A stretch of DNA of 64,000 bases from Portulaca oleracea (GCA_029582165.1 CM055870.1:17176332-17240331), one strand, 5' to 3'; numbered from the stretch's first letter, positions 46,106-58,260 are shown. The notes: generated from the sequence alone by a model not told the origin. Program-made: numbers and translations.

Positions 46106-47043
46106 AAATAAGGCATTTTAGCCACCTTTTTTTCTCTCTCTTTCATGGAAAAAATTCTAGCTACCTCATTCAATTTATGTTAAGGGTTGTCATCAACTAT
46201 AGTTGCTCGAGGTAAGCCCTATAGAAGGTAAAAAAATTTCAACCAAACAAGACTCACCACGTGGAAATTAAAGGGATTTTAATCCTGCCAATTAGAATCT
46301 GCCATGTGTCAAGAGTGACATAGATATATATTCTTTTTTATTTTAAAAGCAATTAAATAAGCTTAAATGTTAGCCCGTGTTTTTTTTTAATAAATAGAGA
46401 CCATACTCGTTCATTTTGGCGTGAAGTTCTGAAGATTTCGAGAAGGCTCACACACTCTTTCTCTCTCTCGTGAAGACACCAAACACAACAAAAGTTTAAT
46501 TAGGCCCATTATGTTCATTCGTAGCAGATTATGCCACTTCTTCTTGATCAAGATGAAGTCTCTACGACCCTGGTTCAAGGCCATATTCATCCAAGTCCAC
46601 ACTCATTCAAGATTTATTTAGGTTCATTAAAGGATATCAAGTCGAAAGAGTTACAAATACACTTGAGATTGTAGCCAAAATCCTTTAAAATTAACAAAAT
46701 TATATTTGTTCACTAATTTCTTGTCTTCATTATTTTGGACATGAAAATGTGTGTTATACAAGCCCTATTATTCTTTTTATTTTAAGATTTTAGGTAGTTT
46801 GATAGTGAACTTATCGATAGTTAGTTTCAACAAATTTGTCTCCACTGTGTGACAGTTTCGTTGTTGATTTGCTAGCAAATTTTCTTCTGAATATGATTCA
46901 GCAATGGAAGTTCATATGGTTTTATCGCAATAGTCTTTCCTCAAGAATCATTCATCACACAATTAAGTTTCTGCAACTATAAAAAGTTTAATATTGCTCG
47001 TTTCAGTTCATGAAAGGCTAAAAGATATCGAAAAATTTGGTTA
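46106..47043. other. No gene found
   Basis: T-rich sequence with one G-box-like caccacgtgg near 46255. No supported gene or complete element. Confidence 0.3.
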
Positions 47044-47064
47044 CACTACAAGAAGGTGCTCACA
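47044..47064 (+). mobile_element. CACTA-type terminal sequence
   Basis: The string cactacaagaaggtgctcac has the CACTACAAGAA start of En/Spm (CACTA) elements. No matching inverted end was found nearby, so this may be one end of a decayed element that includes the following palindrome. Confidence 0.4.
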
Positions 47065-47106
47065 GTAAGATCATTTTGAACGGTCGCAGAAGATTGTCTT
47101 TGGTTA

Positions 47107-47171
47107 CACTTCATTCTTCATAATAGGGTTGAATTTGCATTGTAAGATTATCTTTAAATGCAAATTCAACC
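47107..47171. repeat. Smaller inverted repeat beside the palindrome
   Basis: The arms ggttgaatttgcatt (47128-47142) and aatgcaaattcaacc (47157-47171) form a stem. The left block cacttcattcttcataatag (47107) is a third copy of the outer arm of the large palindrome. Confidence 0.7.
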
Positions 47172-47426
47172 TTGTTATGAAGAATGAAGTGCAGAAGTTT
47201 TATATGCAGGTTGTCATATGCTTTCGAAGTAAGATTGCAGGTCGTGATGCATTAAGAATACGAACCGCTTATTGAACGAACACCAAGGAACACAAGCTTG
47301 AGTTCCTTGGTGTTTGTTCCATAAGTAGTTCATATGCTTAATGCGTCACGACTCACAATCTTACTTTGAAAGCATATAATGACCTGCATATAAAACTTCC
47401 GCACTTCATTCTTCATAACAAGGTTG
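47167..47426. repeat. 260-bp near-perfect palindrome
   Basis: Two 130-bp arms meet at caagcttg with no spacer. By hand alignment they differ at about 16 positions, roughly 88% complementary. The outer ends are caaccttgttatgaagaatg and cattcttcataacaaggttg. A transcript would fold into one long hairpin that could feed small-RNA pathways. No open frame is present. Confidence 0.8.
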
Positions 47427-48156
47427 TTTACTAAACATGATCTAAATTCTCTTTTTGAATAGTCAAACAGCCAAAAATTCTCAAAAAGTCAAGTAACAAA
47501 CACCCCCTAAATATTTACACTCATATATCAACCAACTACGTACCTTTGTCAGCTTTTTTAACTTTAATTCTTACGAACATAGTTTGTTGTTTATATGGTA
47601 GTAGACCATACATGAACAACGTAGATTCCAACATAAGACTCTTATGTTGCACATGGATGCTCGATTAAATGCTATTTAGAGGGTGTTTACAAAATAATGT
47701 GCTGATGTTAAATTATCCAAGTTATATTGGCATTGGATCTTCTTTTACCGATCAACAGGAACCTTTGATTGAGTTAATCACATCAATAGACTAAGAAGTT
47801 TCTATGTCGAGATACTGAAATGGTCATTGGTGCACTATGTAAATTCTATAACTGCATCCATTTGATTCTGCAGTTAATATTTCATAATCTTATTCAAACT
47901 TTTGTGCATTTTTACCACAGATGACCGAATAATCATTATCTACTACTCATCTCATTTGACATGTCATTTACAGTATGGTTTTTTTATCTTAACTTTTTTT
48001 GTGGTGCAGATCTTAACTATGATATATGAACAATCGAATATTTATTTATTTTAGTTCAAGACAACGCCCAGGTATTTGCTAGTAATAGATAAAAGTTAAA
48101 TCCCTCATTTAACCTATCCAGCTTCTTTTCCATATAGCAGTAGGTAGCGAATGATT
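47427..48156. other. No gene found
   Basis: AT-rich sequence. A MITE-style end (acaaacaccccctaa, about 47495-47509) is seen without a clear partner. Confidence 0.3.
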
Positions 48157-48159
48157 TTA

Positions 48160-48901
48160 GCGCCTGTTTGGCCTAATTTCTAAAAAACTGTTTTTGTTTC
48201 TTACATACAGTTTTTATAAAAGCTATTTTTGGAGAAGTGTTGAAGTGTTTGGCCTAGCTTATGACATAAATGATTTTACTAAATTAAAGTGTTTGCCCTA
48301 ACTTATGATATAGTGTTTTTATTAACTTTAATTGTTCAGCCTAACTTTTAAAAATTATCACGTGCTTTTCTGGAGTAAAATTATCATATGATTATCTACA
48401 ATTTTCTCTTTTTAATTGATTAATTTTTAAACAAATTATCATATTTTAATTTTAACTGTAACTATAATCATATAGTTATAGTTATAGTTATAATAAATAT
48501 TATTATAACTATATATGATATTACTTAACTATAATATTTAAATTAAATATTTATCTTTCAAAAATTTTACAATTTATAAAGGAATTAGATAATAAAAATG
48601 TCCAACATAATATTAAAGGTTGTAACATAATATTAAAATAATATTAAATGCTATCTTTATAAGAATCATAATATTTATTTGAAATTATGGCCAGAAACTA
48701 AGAACTAAAAAATCTCGTGGATTAAGTAGTGATTAGTTTGTAGGAAGCAGAAGTAGCAATTTATTGCTTCTGCTTTTGGAGCTATTTATGGCCAAAACTG
48801 TTTTTGGAAAACAATTATTATCTTCTTAAAAAAACATTGTTTGGCCTAGTTTGTGCTTTTTAACTGCAAAAACATTTTCAAAAACTAGACCAAACAAGCA
48901 C
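48160..48901. mobile_element. Tourist-like MITE, 742 bp
   Basis: Left end gcgcctgtttggcctaattt pairs with right end aaaactagaccaaacaagcac. TTA flanks both ends (48157-48159, 48902-48904). The interior is non-coding. Confidence 0.7.
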
Positions 48902-49266
48902 TTAAAATATTGGGTCAATTGGAGCTATTATATCAAAATTGTAAAATTTTGATGTTAGGTTGTTATATCTGACCCCTCCATGCCTCGCTTTGGTCGGGAT
49001 TCCATGAATATTGGTTTTATTTTTCATTTATATTATAAACTAACATATTATTATAATTTTGTTGGAATAAAAATATAAAAAATTAATTAATTATTCAAAA
49101 TTGCAACCTTACTATGACTTAAATTTCCTTTTTTATTTTGTAAGAATATAATTGGTCGAGTTGGCTAACAAAGGAACATAATTTATAATTGCATTAATGT
49201 TTGTTGGATTAGAATTTGCATTGGATTAATCAAACCCAAATAACAATAATTAAGGATAATTTGGAC

Positions 49267-49321
49267 TCTTCCCCGGACCCCCGCTTGCGGGAACACTTTG
49301 TGCCCCGGGCTGCCCTTTTTT
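49267..49321 (+). mobile_element. 5'-truncated Au-like SINE
   Basis: Only the 3' end is present: tcttccccggacccccgctt, gcgggaacactttgtg and ccccgggctgccctttttt. This matches the 3' portion I know for plant Au SINEs, which end in ctgccctttttt. A perfect 12-bp duplication gataatttggac (49255-49266, 49322-49333) flanks it. Confidence 0.8.
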
Positions 49322-49333
49322 GATAATTTGGAC

Positions 49334-51120
49334 ATTTTAAACATTTTTCCCATGAAATTTACACCTTTAAGAAAACACTATAAACTATAATTTAGCAGGA
49401 AAAGTTTCCTAATTTATCAGAAAAAATTTCCTGAGGATTATGCCAAATGCTCCCTTAAACTTGGTTCAATTGGGATCCATATCTTTAAATTGTCAAATTT
49501 AGGGGTAAAATTGTGACATGTGAACCTTTTTATATGTGGTGTTCACGGATCAGGTACCCGAAACTTCGGGTCGACCAGACCCTCGAACCATAACCGTAAC
49601 CGAAAGTTTCGGATCGGGTATCGGTTAACCAAAAGACCCGATTAGTTCTAATTTTATGAGTTTTTACTTTTATTATTTTTAATTTTAATTTGGAAATTTG
49701 TAACTAGAGCACTAATTTTATTATTGTTTGAAAAAAATAGTCACACTACAATGTCAAACCTTGATATGATTGTTATTAATTGGATGAAAATCAAAGAATA
49801 ATTTTATCACCCTATTTAAATACAATATGTAAATTCTGATTAGTCATGCTACTTTTTTTTTTTAGTTTTAGAATCTTATAGGAAGATAGAAGTGAAGACA
49901 AAATTAAACTGCAAAAAGATGGAAAGAAAGGAAGAGGACCTTATTTTGCACCTTAATTTTGAATTCCGTTACCCAATTGTGGCCAGGTGTCAACATGTAT
50001 CCTAACTTATTATCCGAATTTTTTTCGGTTCATGTACCCAACCTAAAATCAATTTTTGGTTCATGTATCCGGAAATTTTGACCGAGTAATGAATTTTCAG
50101 ATTAGATATTTCGGAACAAGTTTTCTTTGAACAACCCTATTTTCATACATCGCCTGAGTGGAATCTCGAAACATTAATTTTGGTTGTTTAGTTTTGGATT
50201 TTCCTCATGAACTTTTCTTTTGATACACATATATATACTCACACACTGACATATATGGATATAGACGTTGTCTCTTGTATGTCTTGTTGTTTTCTTTTCC
50301 AATACTGTAGAAATGTCAAGTAGCAGTTTAGTCAATTTGAGTTATAAGGACTAAATATACTCCAAATTATGAAAAAAAAAATTTGATTAAAAAAAGTAGT
50401 AGTAAAATGCAAAATTTTCTAAAAACAATACTCTTTTTTTTTTGTTATATGTATAAAAATATGTGTGTGTGAGAGGGAATTTGTTAAGCATACCTGACCT
50501 TTATACGTGAATTAGGCTCAAGCATTACAATATGAAGGTCCAAATGATGGCCCAATTTGAAAGGATAGTTTTGAGGGTTAAGCCCAATAGCGAATACGCT
50601 TCCAGAAACTCAAGAATCAACACTCAATTTGGAATACAAGGCTAACTTCATCAAATTCCATAAAAGAGCACTGGATACAAGACCTATCTAATCGGATAGA
50701 TTGCACCTTTTTAGAAGTCACCTTAAAGAAATTAGAATAGTTTTACGGAAAAAATAAAAAAATATAGGATTTTTGTACGTTAATATACTGAAATTTTGGA
50801 GTATTGGACAATAATACATTGAATTTTGACATTGGACAATAATGCACTCAATTTTGAGGGGTGTTGGACAATAATGCACCCGAAACAATTTCAATAGTGG
50901 CTGACAATAATGCACTCAATTTTACGTGACAGACCTAGAAGATGAATAGGCTAAATTATATCTGAATTTATGACATGCCAGCTATTTTACCCATGCAAAG
51001 ATGATTTTATACAACTGCAACAACAATCTCTCGGTGAAAATACGTTTAAACAAATGTGATTTTATGTTTTTTCTACTATTTTTAAAGTTGATTCTCTTTG
51101 CTTATGTGTGAATTAGCTAA
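49334..51120. other. Intergenic, short tandem repeat only
   Basis: No gene is supported. At about 50800-50925 an imperfect tandem repeat of ggacaataatgca(c)t(c)aattttga occurs four times. A region around 49545-49640 repeats cccga/gggtc words. Confidence 0.4.
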
Positions 51121-51200
51121 CATGATCACCTCTAGTCAATAGTGGAGTGAGGTGATATGTTCGGCAAATAACATATAGTAGCAATAGCTTCTGCTTAGAA
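51121..51200 (-). pseudogene. Copia integrase fragment left of the hAT insertion
   Basis: Minus-strand translation continues the integrase frame interrupted by the hAT element (EAIATICYLPNISPHSTID), where copia integrases have a CYLINRSPS-like block. The sequence beyond it is no longer recognisable. Confidence 0.6.
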
Positions 51201-52121
51201 TAGGCATAATAATGGGTCCTGCGCCCGACCAACACCCGGTCAGACCCGACCCATTAACAATGGTTTGGGTCCAAAAATTTTGGACCTAATGAGTCTGGGT
51301 TGGGTTTGGGTCCAAAAGAAATTGTTGGGTTTGAAGCGGGTCTATTACATATACTCCCTCCGAATAGGCACAGACCTAATTAGGCACGGACCCATCACAT
51401 ATACTCCCTCCGTTTCATATTAATTTTCATAATTTTGACTTTCACGGTTTTCAATGTCACTCTTTGATTGATAATTTCTTACATAATATATTATTAACAA
51501 TTGTAATAGTATACTTTTATGATAAAACTTTTCGTTACGAATCTAATGATAATAATTTTGTATAACAACTCATTATATATATTGAGAAATTTATGGTCAA
51601 AATTTTTGAAATTTGATTACACAATTTCCAAAACGATAATTAATATAAAAAGGAGATAGTATAATTTTTCTTTAAGAAAAATGAGGACAAGAGTTATTGT
51701 GATTGAATAATCATGAACTCTGTATCTTTTTTCTTGCATTTTAATTTGTGTAGTTGTATTCTTAGGGACTTTTATAATGTTTTTATATCGATGTATTGTT
51801 GACTTTTGTAATGATTTTATGTCAAACTTCATTCGTAGCCTCGTACTTTGAATTAGATAGATTATTGGGTTAAAAATAGGTGTATTTAGACAGAATAATT
51901 GTGTTATTATACATGTGTGCAAGTATAGAATTAACCTGAAAATTGATAAATTCAGTAAAAAAAGTAAATAAGAGAGCTAGAGCCATGGACCCATAGACCC
52001 ACTAGATCTTGGTCTAGGTCTTGGTTTTACGGACCCATTGGGTCTCGGGTCAGGTCTGGGTCCAAAAAAGTTAGACGGTTCCAGGTTTGGGTCCAGATGA
52101 CCTGACCCATTGTCATCCCTA
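51201..52121. mobile_element. Non-autonomous hAT element
   Basis: Left end taggcataataatgggtc pairs with right end gacccattgtcatcccta, a common plant hAT terminal type. A perfect 8-bp duplication gcttagaa (51193-51200, 52122-52129) flanks it. The interior is non-coding, rich in gggtc/gaccc words, and contains a Stowaway MITE. It sits inside the copia pseudogene. Confidence 0.85.
51404..51659. mobile_element. Stowaway-like MITE inside the hAT element
   Basis: Ends ctccctccgtttcatattaatt and aattaatataaaaaggagatag lie between TA dinucleotides. It is family A. A short copy of the words acatatactccctccg also occurs at 51348-51363. Confidence 0.75.
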
Positions 52122-52235
52122 GCTTAGAATGTCTTGCTTTTTTCAAAATCTTACATTAGAAAACATGAACTGAGCTTTCTCTAACAATTTCTTGTTTATT
52201 CTCTCAACTACTCCATTCTATTGTAGTTTATCCAC
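51897..52235. repeat. 339-bp direct duplication, left copy
   Basis: This block (right part of the hAT element plus 114 bp of copia integrase) recurs at 56530-56868 at the same length with about two base differences. The copies flank the truncated Athila/Tat-like element exactly, like an outsized target duplication. Confidence 0.95.
52122..52235 (-). pseudogene. Copia integrase fragment, left duplicate
   Basis: Minus-strand translation has VDKLQ-type and NGVVERINKKLLEKAQFM-type words, matching the copia integrase core near its catalytic end. The same stretch is repeated in the right duplicate and continues into 56869 onward. Confidence 0.7.
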
Positions 52236-54226
52236 TGTTCGGTCTCGTTTCGAACCGAATTTATATCTTTTATAAGGGGTTTTTGCTTGTCTTTAATAAT
52301 TAATTTAGGATTTTTATTATGTTTTTACTCATTTTGTAATTTTATTAGGTTTTATATAATTTTACTATTTTTTTGTTATTATTATTGATAAATATAAATT
52401 AAAATAACTAAACAAATAAAATAGAAAATAAATAAAACAACTAAAACCCTAAAACTCTCTCGACCCAGATGCTCTTCAGCCCATCCCAGCCAAACACTAC
52501 CCAACCCACTAACCATATCAGCCCAAAACCACGTCCAACCCAAACCCTAACCCGCGACCCTACTACCCAAAACCGCCATACCCGACCCGTTTGACCCCTT
52601 CCTCCCAGCCGACAACTAAACCCCCCAAACCCTAAATCCCTTCTCATTTTCATCCTCCCCTTTCTCTCTCCTTCTCGCCTCTTTCTCTCTCTAATCTCAG
52701 ATTCTCTTTCCCTTTCTTCTTCTTCCTTCTTCTTCGGTGCGATCTGCACCATCTTCTTTCCCTTTTTTCTCTTTCTCTTTCTTCTTCCTTCTCTGTCCCG
52801 ATTCCCCTTTCCTTTTTCTTTTCTTCTTCTTCTTCTTCGTCGTTCCTTTTTCTCCATTCTCTCAGATTCGCAGACAACATTCACATGCAATTCCCGACAT
52901 CCACCAACCATCCACCATCATCAATCTTCTTATCTCTCATCTTATCTTTTTCTTTTCTCAATTTTCTTATTATATCCTTCACTTACTTTCTTCTCTTTTT
53001 GCAGAAATCATTTTCCTAAGTGCGATTCCAACTCATTCAAGGCTGTCCGGATGTAGATCAAAGATCGAAGTTCGAGTATAAAAGAGGAAGAAGATCGAGG
53101 AGGGGATCGATCCGGAAGCTCGAATTGGGGGGTGACAACCCAATCGGATTTCTAGGGTTCGTTTTAGGTTAATTTTAGTTTTACAAATTTCATTTCAACA
53201 ATATATTTTAATTACTTGAAATTTCGAGTTTAGTAATCTTCCGATTTAAGTTGGTTTGATTCTTGCTTTATTCACCGAATTCTAATCTCTATTCTAGTTC
53301 CTTCCGATTATATGTTTTGGTTTTGTATTGAAGCGATCTTCGAGTTAAAGTGTAATTTCTGAGTTTTTGTTCTTGAATAGTTGAATGTATTGAATCTGGA
53401 AATTTTTATTTTCGTGAATTTTGTATTTGGTTGTTATCAGTTTACTTGATATTTAAAAGTCAATTATGTTGTTTTGGTTGATTCGTGCTTGTTCTTCTGC
53501 TCATCCATTCTCTGTTTTTCTTTCTAGTTCGAACAAAGTAGGGATTTGAATCCCTCTTATTTCTTTTTCCCTTTGTTTAGTCCAACTATTTGTTAATCAG
53601 GGTTCGTAATGTTTGTTTTTAAGTTATTGAAAGATTAGGTCAATTAAGGTTTGACTAGTAAGATTAGTTTTACGGAGAATTTATTAAGTCAATCTAATGT
53701 TTAGTTTTATTAGGATTTTATTTAAGGTTTGTTCAAGTAAATTTTCATAAAAGGTCTTGTTAGTATTAGTCACAAACACAATTCATAATTTAGTGAGGAG
53801 GAGGATTAAGAGTTCACAAATTCTCCTTTAATAGTGAGGATTTGGGAATTCTTAGTAATCCAAATCACAATTTTCTTGTCGATCGATTCAAGTGAAAGTT
53901 TAGTCCTTCAAAGGTATAATTTCTTGTTTCCTAATTTCATTATTAGAATTTAGTTTTAATGTTTTCTTATTTCTTGCTTTTAATTGCTTTCTTAGTTTAG
54001 AATTATTTCCTGTCAAAGTTATTTTAGTTCATCTTTTGATTCAATGCTTTCTTTTATTGCTTTCAACTCATCTTAGTTTAGTTTATTTAAATTATTTATC
54101 GCTTTCCGCATATGTAAACTCTTTTATGCAAACCAATGATCTAATAACCTAAAAACCCATCCCTGCGGATACGACAACCCTTAGGAATAAATCGTTCCTA
54201 AAAACCCCCTAAAATGCAAACGAACA
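52236..54226 (+). repeat. 5' LTR of the Athila/Tat-like element
   Basis: A 1991-bp LTR, TGTTCGG at the left and CGAACA at the right. A C/T-rich block near 52640-52860 and a GATC-rich segment near 53060-53110 lie inside. The long frames at 52441-52911 and 52737-53081 are artefacts of the CT-rich tract. Confidence 0.85.
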
Positions 54227-54230
54227 AAAA

Positions 54231-54248
54231 TGGCGCCGTTGCCGGGGA
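54231..54248 (+). other. Primer-binding site, tRNA-Asp type
   Basis: The 18 bases tggcgccgttgccgggga lie four bases after the LTR. This primer site is characteristic of Athila/Tat-type Ty3/gypsy elements and fixes the class of the element. Confidence 0.9.
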
Positions 54249-54379
54249 TGGCGTTATTTGGTTGATAAGGTTATTGGTTTGTGTGTATATAGTTTATTGC
54301 TTTCTAGGAAAAACGTAAAAAAAAAATGTATATATATTGAAAAAAAATTGAAAAAATAAAAAAATAGAAAAAGAAAGTT

Positions 54380-55875
54380 ATGGCTAGTCCCAAATTTCCC
54401 CAATTTGAGCATGAAATATTTTGGAAGTATTTTGCTAGATTACATGATTAGCGTGCTTAATGTGAATTGTTAATGAGGGTGTGAACTATGAAACCCGAAA
54501 CCTTTTAGATTATTACGGATTTTCTGATTTAGGAGAAGATGCTGCATGGGAATTTCTTGAATGGTTGTCTAGGGATTCTTATGAATTTGAGCAACAAAGT
54601 GTTAGTCCTAGCTTCCAATCTCCTTATGCACCACCCTCTGCGACTTTAGCCATACCATATAATGAGTACCCCCCAAATTTTTATGATCAATCTAGTGGTG
54701 GGGGGTACATAGAAAGTTTTTGTGAGACCTTGCCTGAACAATCATGTAATTATCCCTTGTGTTTTGATGATCAATCTTATGGTAGGGATTCTGTGGAAAA
54801 TTCTTTTGATCTTCCCCAATATGATGTTGTTGAGTCAACTCCGGTGTGCTCATATTGTAATTCCCCGTACCATGATTCTGATTCTTGTTTTCAACCTAAA
54901 GCGGATGAATTCTGTGCGAAAATGAATGAGTGCACACAAATTTTTTTACATATGATTGACTCTAGGGTAGAAACTTCTTCTTCACCAGTGGTTGAGTCGA
55001 TAGTTGAAGTAGATCATTCATCATCATTGAGTCCTGAAATGCATGTTGATTCTTTTGTTTATGAATCTGATGATGATGATGCCTATTTTAGCAGACCTAG
55101 CTTTGCATGTATAGAGCTTACCAATTCCTTAGCTCTAGCCACATCTAGAGAGCATGAGAAAACTGTTGATTTTGTGTGTGACGATGAAGAACTTGATGAT
55201 AACATGCTTGATGATGAACCATTGCCCACACCTTTATCCATGCTTTCATGTGAAGAGAAAGTTGACTTTACTGAATGTCATGATGTCTATGATTTAACTG
55301 AACATGGTCTTATTGAGAGTGAAATAGAATCTTTTGTGATTGAATGTGTGCTTGATACTGAACTATTCACTTTCATTAAGAACCATTGTATTGATGAGGC
55401 ATTAGCTACCCTTCCTTGCAAGTTCATTGAGAATAATGTGAAATCTTGTGAGGATGAACTTGAGTCTATGGGGATTGATCCCAAGAATTTGAACTTGGTT
55501 TGTGACAATGACATTTTTGACGGTGATATACTTTATGAGTCGTTGTTTGCATCCAAGTCTGCGCATGAGAAGGTTCAAGAATGTGTTGTATTGCCCCCTC
55601 CCGTTGATTTGCATACTCCATTTACAAGTCAATGGGAGGAATCAATTGTCATGTCTCCATTCACAATGCCTAGGAAAGTTGTGTACATTCATGTATTCCG
55701 TCATTCCTCTGACTTTTCTAAGGCATTTGATAAACTATTAAGAGCACTAACATTTGTTGATGTACCTTTGAAATTGTGCTCTTATATTCACCATTTTGAA
55801 ATGCATTCAAGAATGCATGACTTATTACTACGGGCGTTGAATGGTTCTGACTTGGTGCCCGACGTCTTGAGGTGA
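54380..55875 (+). pseudogene. Gag-like ORF of the Athila/Tat-like element, N terminus broken
   Basis: A start ATG at 54380 (MASPKFPQFEHEIFWKYF) meets TAG and TAA codons after about 23 residues. A second frame then stays open to 55875 for over 460 codons, beginning EGVNYETRNLLDYYGF without an ATG. A start at GTG 54481 is an artefact. The family usually joins these two blocks through about a dozen more residues, so a deletion with frame change has occurred. Counting from 54481, C123, C126, H131 and C136 form a CCHC zinc knuckle (C-x2-C-x4-H-x4-C). The rest is acidic and unrecognised. Confidence 0.65.
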
Positions 55876-56529
55876 GATGGAGTGGCTGATGCTCCATAGG
55901 TGAAATTTCATTGTTTGGGTATACTCAGTACCCAACCAGGTAATATCCTTCCTTATCATTCTTTTTCATTTAGTAAGTTATCTTTCTTTTCTTATTTTAT
56001 TTTCTTTTTGTGTATTTCTTTTCTTTCGTATGCTTGCTCATCTCTGTTTCCATTGAGGATATTGCAACCTTTTTGTGTGGGAGTGGGGGTAGCATGCATG
56101 CTGGCTTGTGTTTTTCTTTTATTTTATGAGTTTTTCATTTGTGTGATCTTTGTTTTCTTTTGTGTGTGGTGTCACCTTATTTCACAATGAGGACATTGTA
56201 AAGTTTTTGTGTGGGAGTGGGGTGGCACGTGAGCCTTTTTAATTTTTCCTTTTTTCTTTTTTTGTTCCCCCCCCCCCTAATTTTTTTATTGTGATCTGGT
56301 AGACTAATTAGACTTTCAATTTGTCTTGCTTCACCTTGAAAATTTTGGTTGAGAACTTAAAAGTTTTTGAAACTGAATTTACAAATCTTCTGATTTTGAG
56401 TCAAGTAATGAACAGTGAGTTTAACTGCTTTGACTATCTTAGTAAGTGAAAATATGCGTGCTGCAAATCTTTGGGCTAGGTATAGTTGAATGAGCCGTAT
56501 CCCGTGAGTCCACATAGCTTAAAAGTAAG

Positions 56530-56868
56530 AATTGTGTTATTATACATGTGTGCAAGTATAGAATTAACCTGAAAATTGATAAATTCAGTAAAAAAAGTAA
56601 ATAAGAGAGCTAGAGCCATGGACCCATAGACCCACTAGATCTTGGTCTAGGTCTTGGTTTTACGGACCCATTGGGTCTCGGGTCAGGTCTGGGTCCAAAA
56701 AAGTTAGACGGTTCCAGGTTTGGGTCCATATGACCTGACCCATTGTCATCCCTAGCTTAGAATGTCTTGCTTTTTTCAAAATCTTACATTAGAAAACATG
56801 AACTGAGCTTTCTCTAACAATTTCTTGTTTATTTTCTCAACTACTCCATTCTATTGTAGTTTATCCAC
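56530..56868. repeat. 339-bp direct duplication, right copy
   Basis: Right copy of the block at 51897-52235. It starts aattgtgttattatacatg and ends gtagtttatccac, then runs into the rest of the copia pseudogene. Confidence 0.95.
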
Positions 56869-58260
56869 CAATTTCTTGTGCCAAACAATCCCATGAATCG
56901 CACAAAAACCAGTAAACTCAAAATCAACAAACTCTAAACCATTGTCAGTTTTGAGTTTCTTAATCTTCCTACCGATTTTGTTTTCAACTAGAACCTTGAA
57001 CTTCTTTAAGTATTAGATTGTCTCTTTCTTATACCATAGGAAGTAAACTCAGGTCTTCCTTGAAAATTCATCAACAAATGTCAACTTGGAGCACTTGCCA
57101 CTCAATGATGGCACTCTAGTTGGTCCTATTTATTTGAATGAATATAATCCAGGACTCCTTCAGTTGTCTGCTTAGCCTTGGAGAAACTAACCTTCTTATA
57201 TTTCCTATAAACACAATGGTCATAAACTCCATCATACCAATTGTTGTCCCACCTAAGAAACCCTCTTTGGTCAAGATTAACATTCTCTTCTCACCTATGT
57301 GGTCTAATCTCATGTGCCGAAACTTAGTGTTATAGTCCTCTTCAACTAATTGACATTGTCAGTTCAGTTCTAGTCATTGTAGAGCCCTACAAAATGTAAA
57401 GACTACCCTACTGACCCCTTCATCAGAACTATGCCACCCCTCCTCACCTTCAGGACACCATTTTCACTAACGTGGCGGTAACCATTAGTCTTAAGAGTAC
57501 CCGAAGGCCGAAGAAATAAGATTACAGGTCATGTCATGAATATGACGAACCTTTTTCAAGGTTCTACCAACACCATCATGAGTTTTAATCTTAATACTAC
57601 CAATCTCTACATCCTTACAAGCAAGTTCATTACACACCATGTCAACGTAATTAACATCCTCGAATGAGTCAAACTAGTTCCTATGAGGATACATTTGGTA
57701 CGTATAACTTGAATCAAGAACCCACTCATCTTGGACTCCTCTACTTGGACTCCTCTACTTGAGGTAGTTGTCAATGCATCATCCATAGCGATAAAAATCT
57801 TTTCCATTTGACGAAGACTCAATGCAATTAGAGGTACGAAATTTAGTTTGGTTCTCTTTACACCCTTTTTTCATTTTCCTTATCTCAACACGATTTTTCA
57901 ACATGGCCCAATCTACTATAATAGTTGGTGTTCTTATTATCATGAGGATTTAGAATTCTCTCTACTACCATTCTCCCTTCGATCATTAGTCCTAGCCCTA
58001 ACATCCAACTCCTCATTAGCCTCATTGTTACCATCACAATCAAACTCATTAGACAATAAATTGGACTTGAAATCACCAAAGATTCAACGGACCAGCATAG
58101 TCATAAAGCATAATCTTCTTAAATTGTCTGTATGATGGTGGTAGAGACAAAATTAGGTGTATACCCTTATCTTAATCATCTATCTCAACATCTAAAGACT
58201 CCAACTTAGTAGTAACGGACTCAAACTCGTTAAGATAAGACTAGACCTTACAACATTTGA
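56755..58260 (-). pseudogene. Copia gag-pol pseudogene
   Basis: Reading the minus strand from 58260 downward: gag remnants; a broken zinc knuckle (YYSRLGHVEKSC, two Cys lost) near 57885-57945; a protease-like block (WVLDSSYTYQM, where DSG is expected) near 57650-57730; a pre-integrase block (LDHIGEKRMLILTKEGFL) near 57250-57310; and integrase core words (HGIVWHK, NGVVERINKK) at 56770-56890. Stops and frameshifts occur throughout. The reverse transcriptase is not found in the window. Confidence 0.8.

Larger units (their letters stand above)
52236..56529 (+). mobile_element. Truncated Athila/Tat-like LTR element
   Basis: One LTR (52236-54226), a tRNA-Asp primer site, a Gag-like frame and trailing leader sequence are present; protease, reverse transcriptase, integrase and the 3' LTR are absent. 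It ends abruptly at 56529, where the second host duplicate begins. Trailing motifs such as gaggacattg followed by tgtgtgggagtgggg occur twice, typical of this lineage near its 3' region. Confidence 0.8.

Noticed and set aside
52441..53081. Long frames rich in R/E/K or S/F on the two strands
   Set aside because: Both derive from a CT/GA-rich tract inside the LTR of the Athila/Tat-like element.
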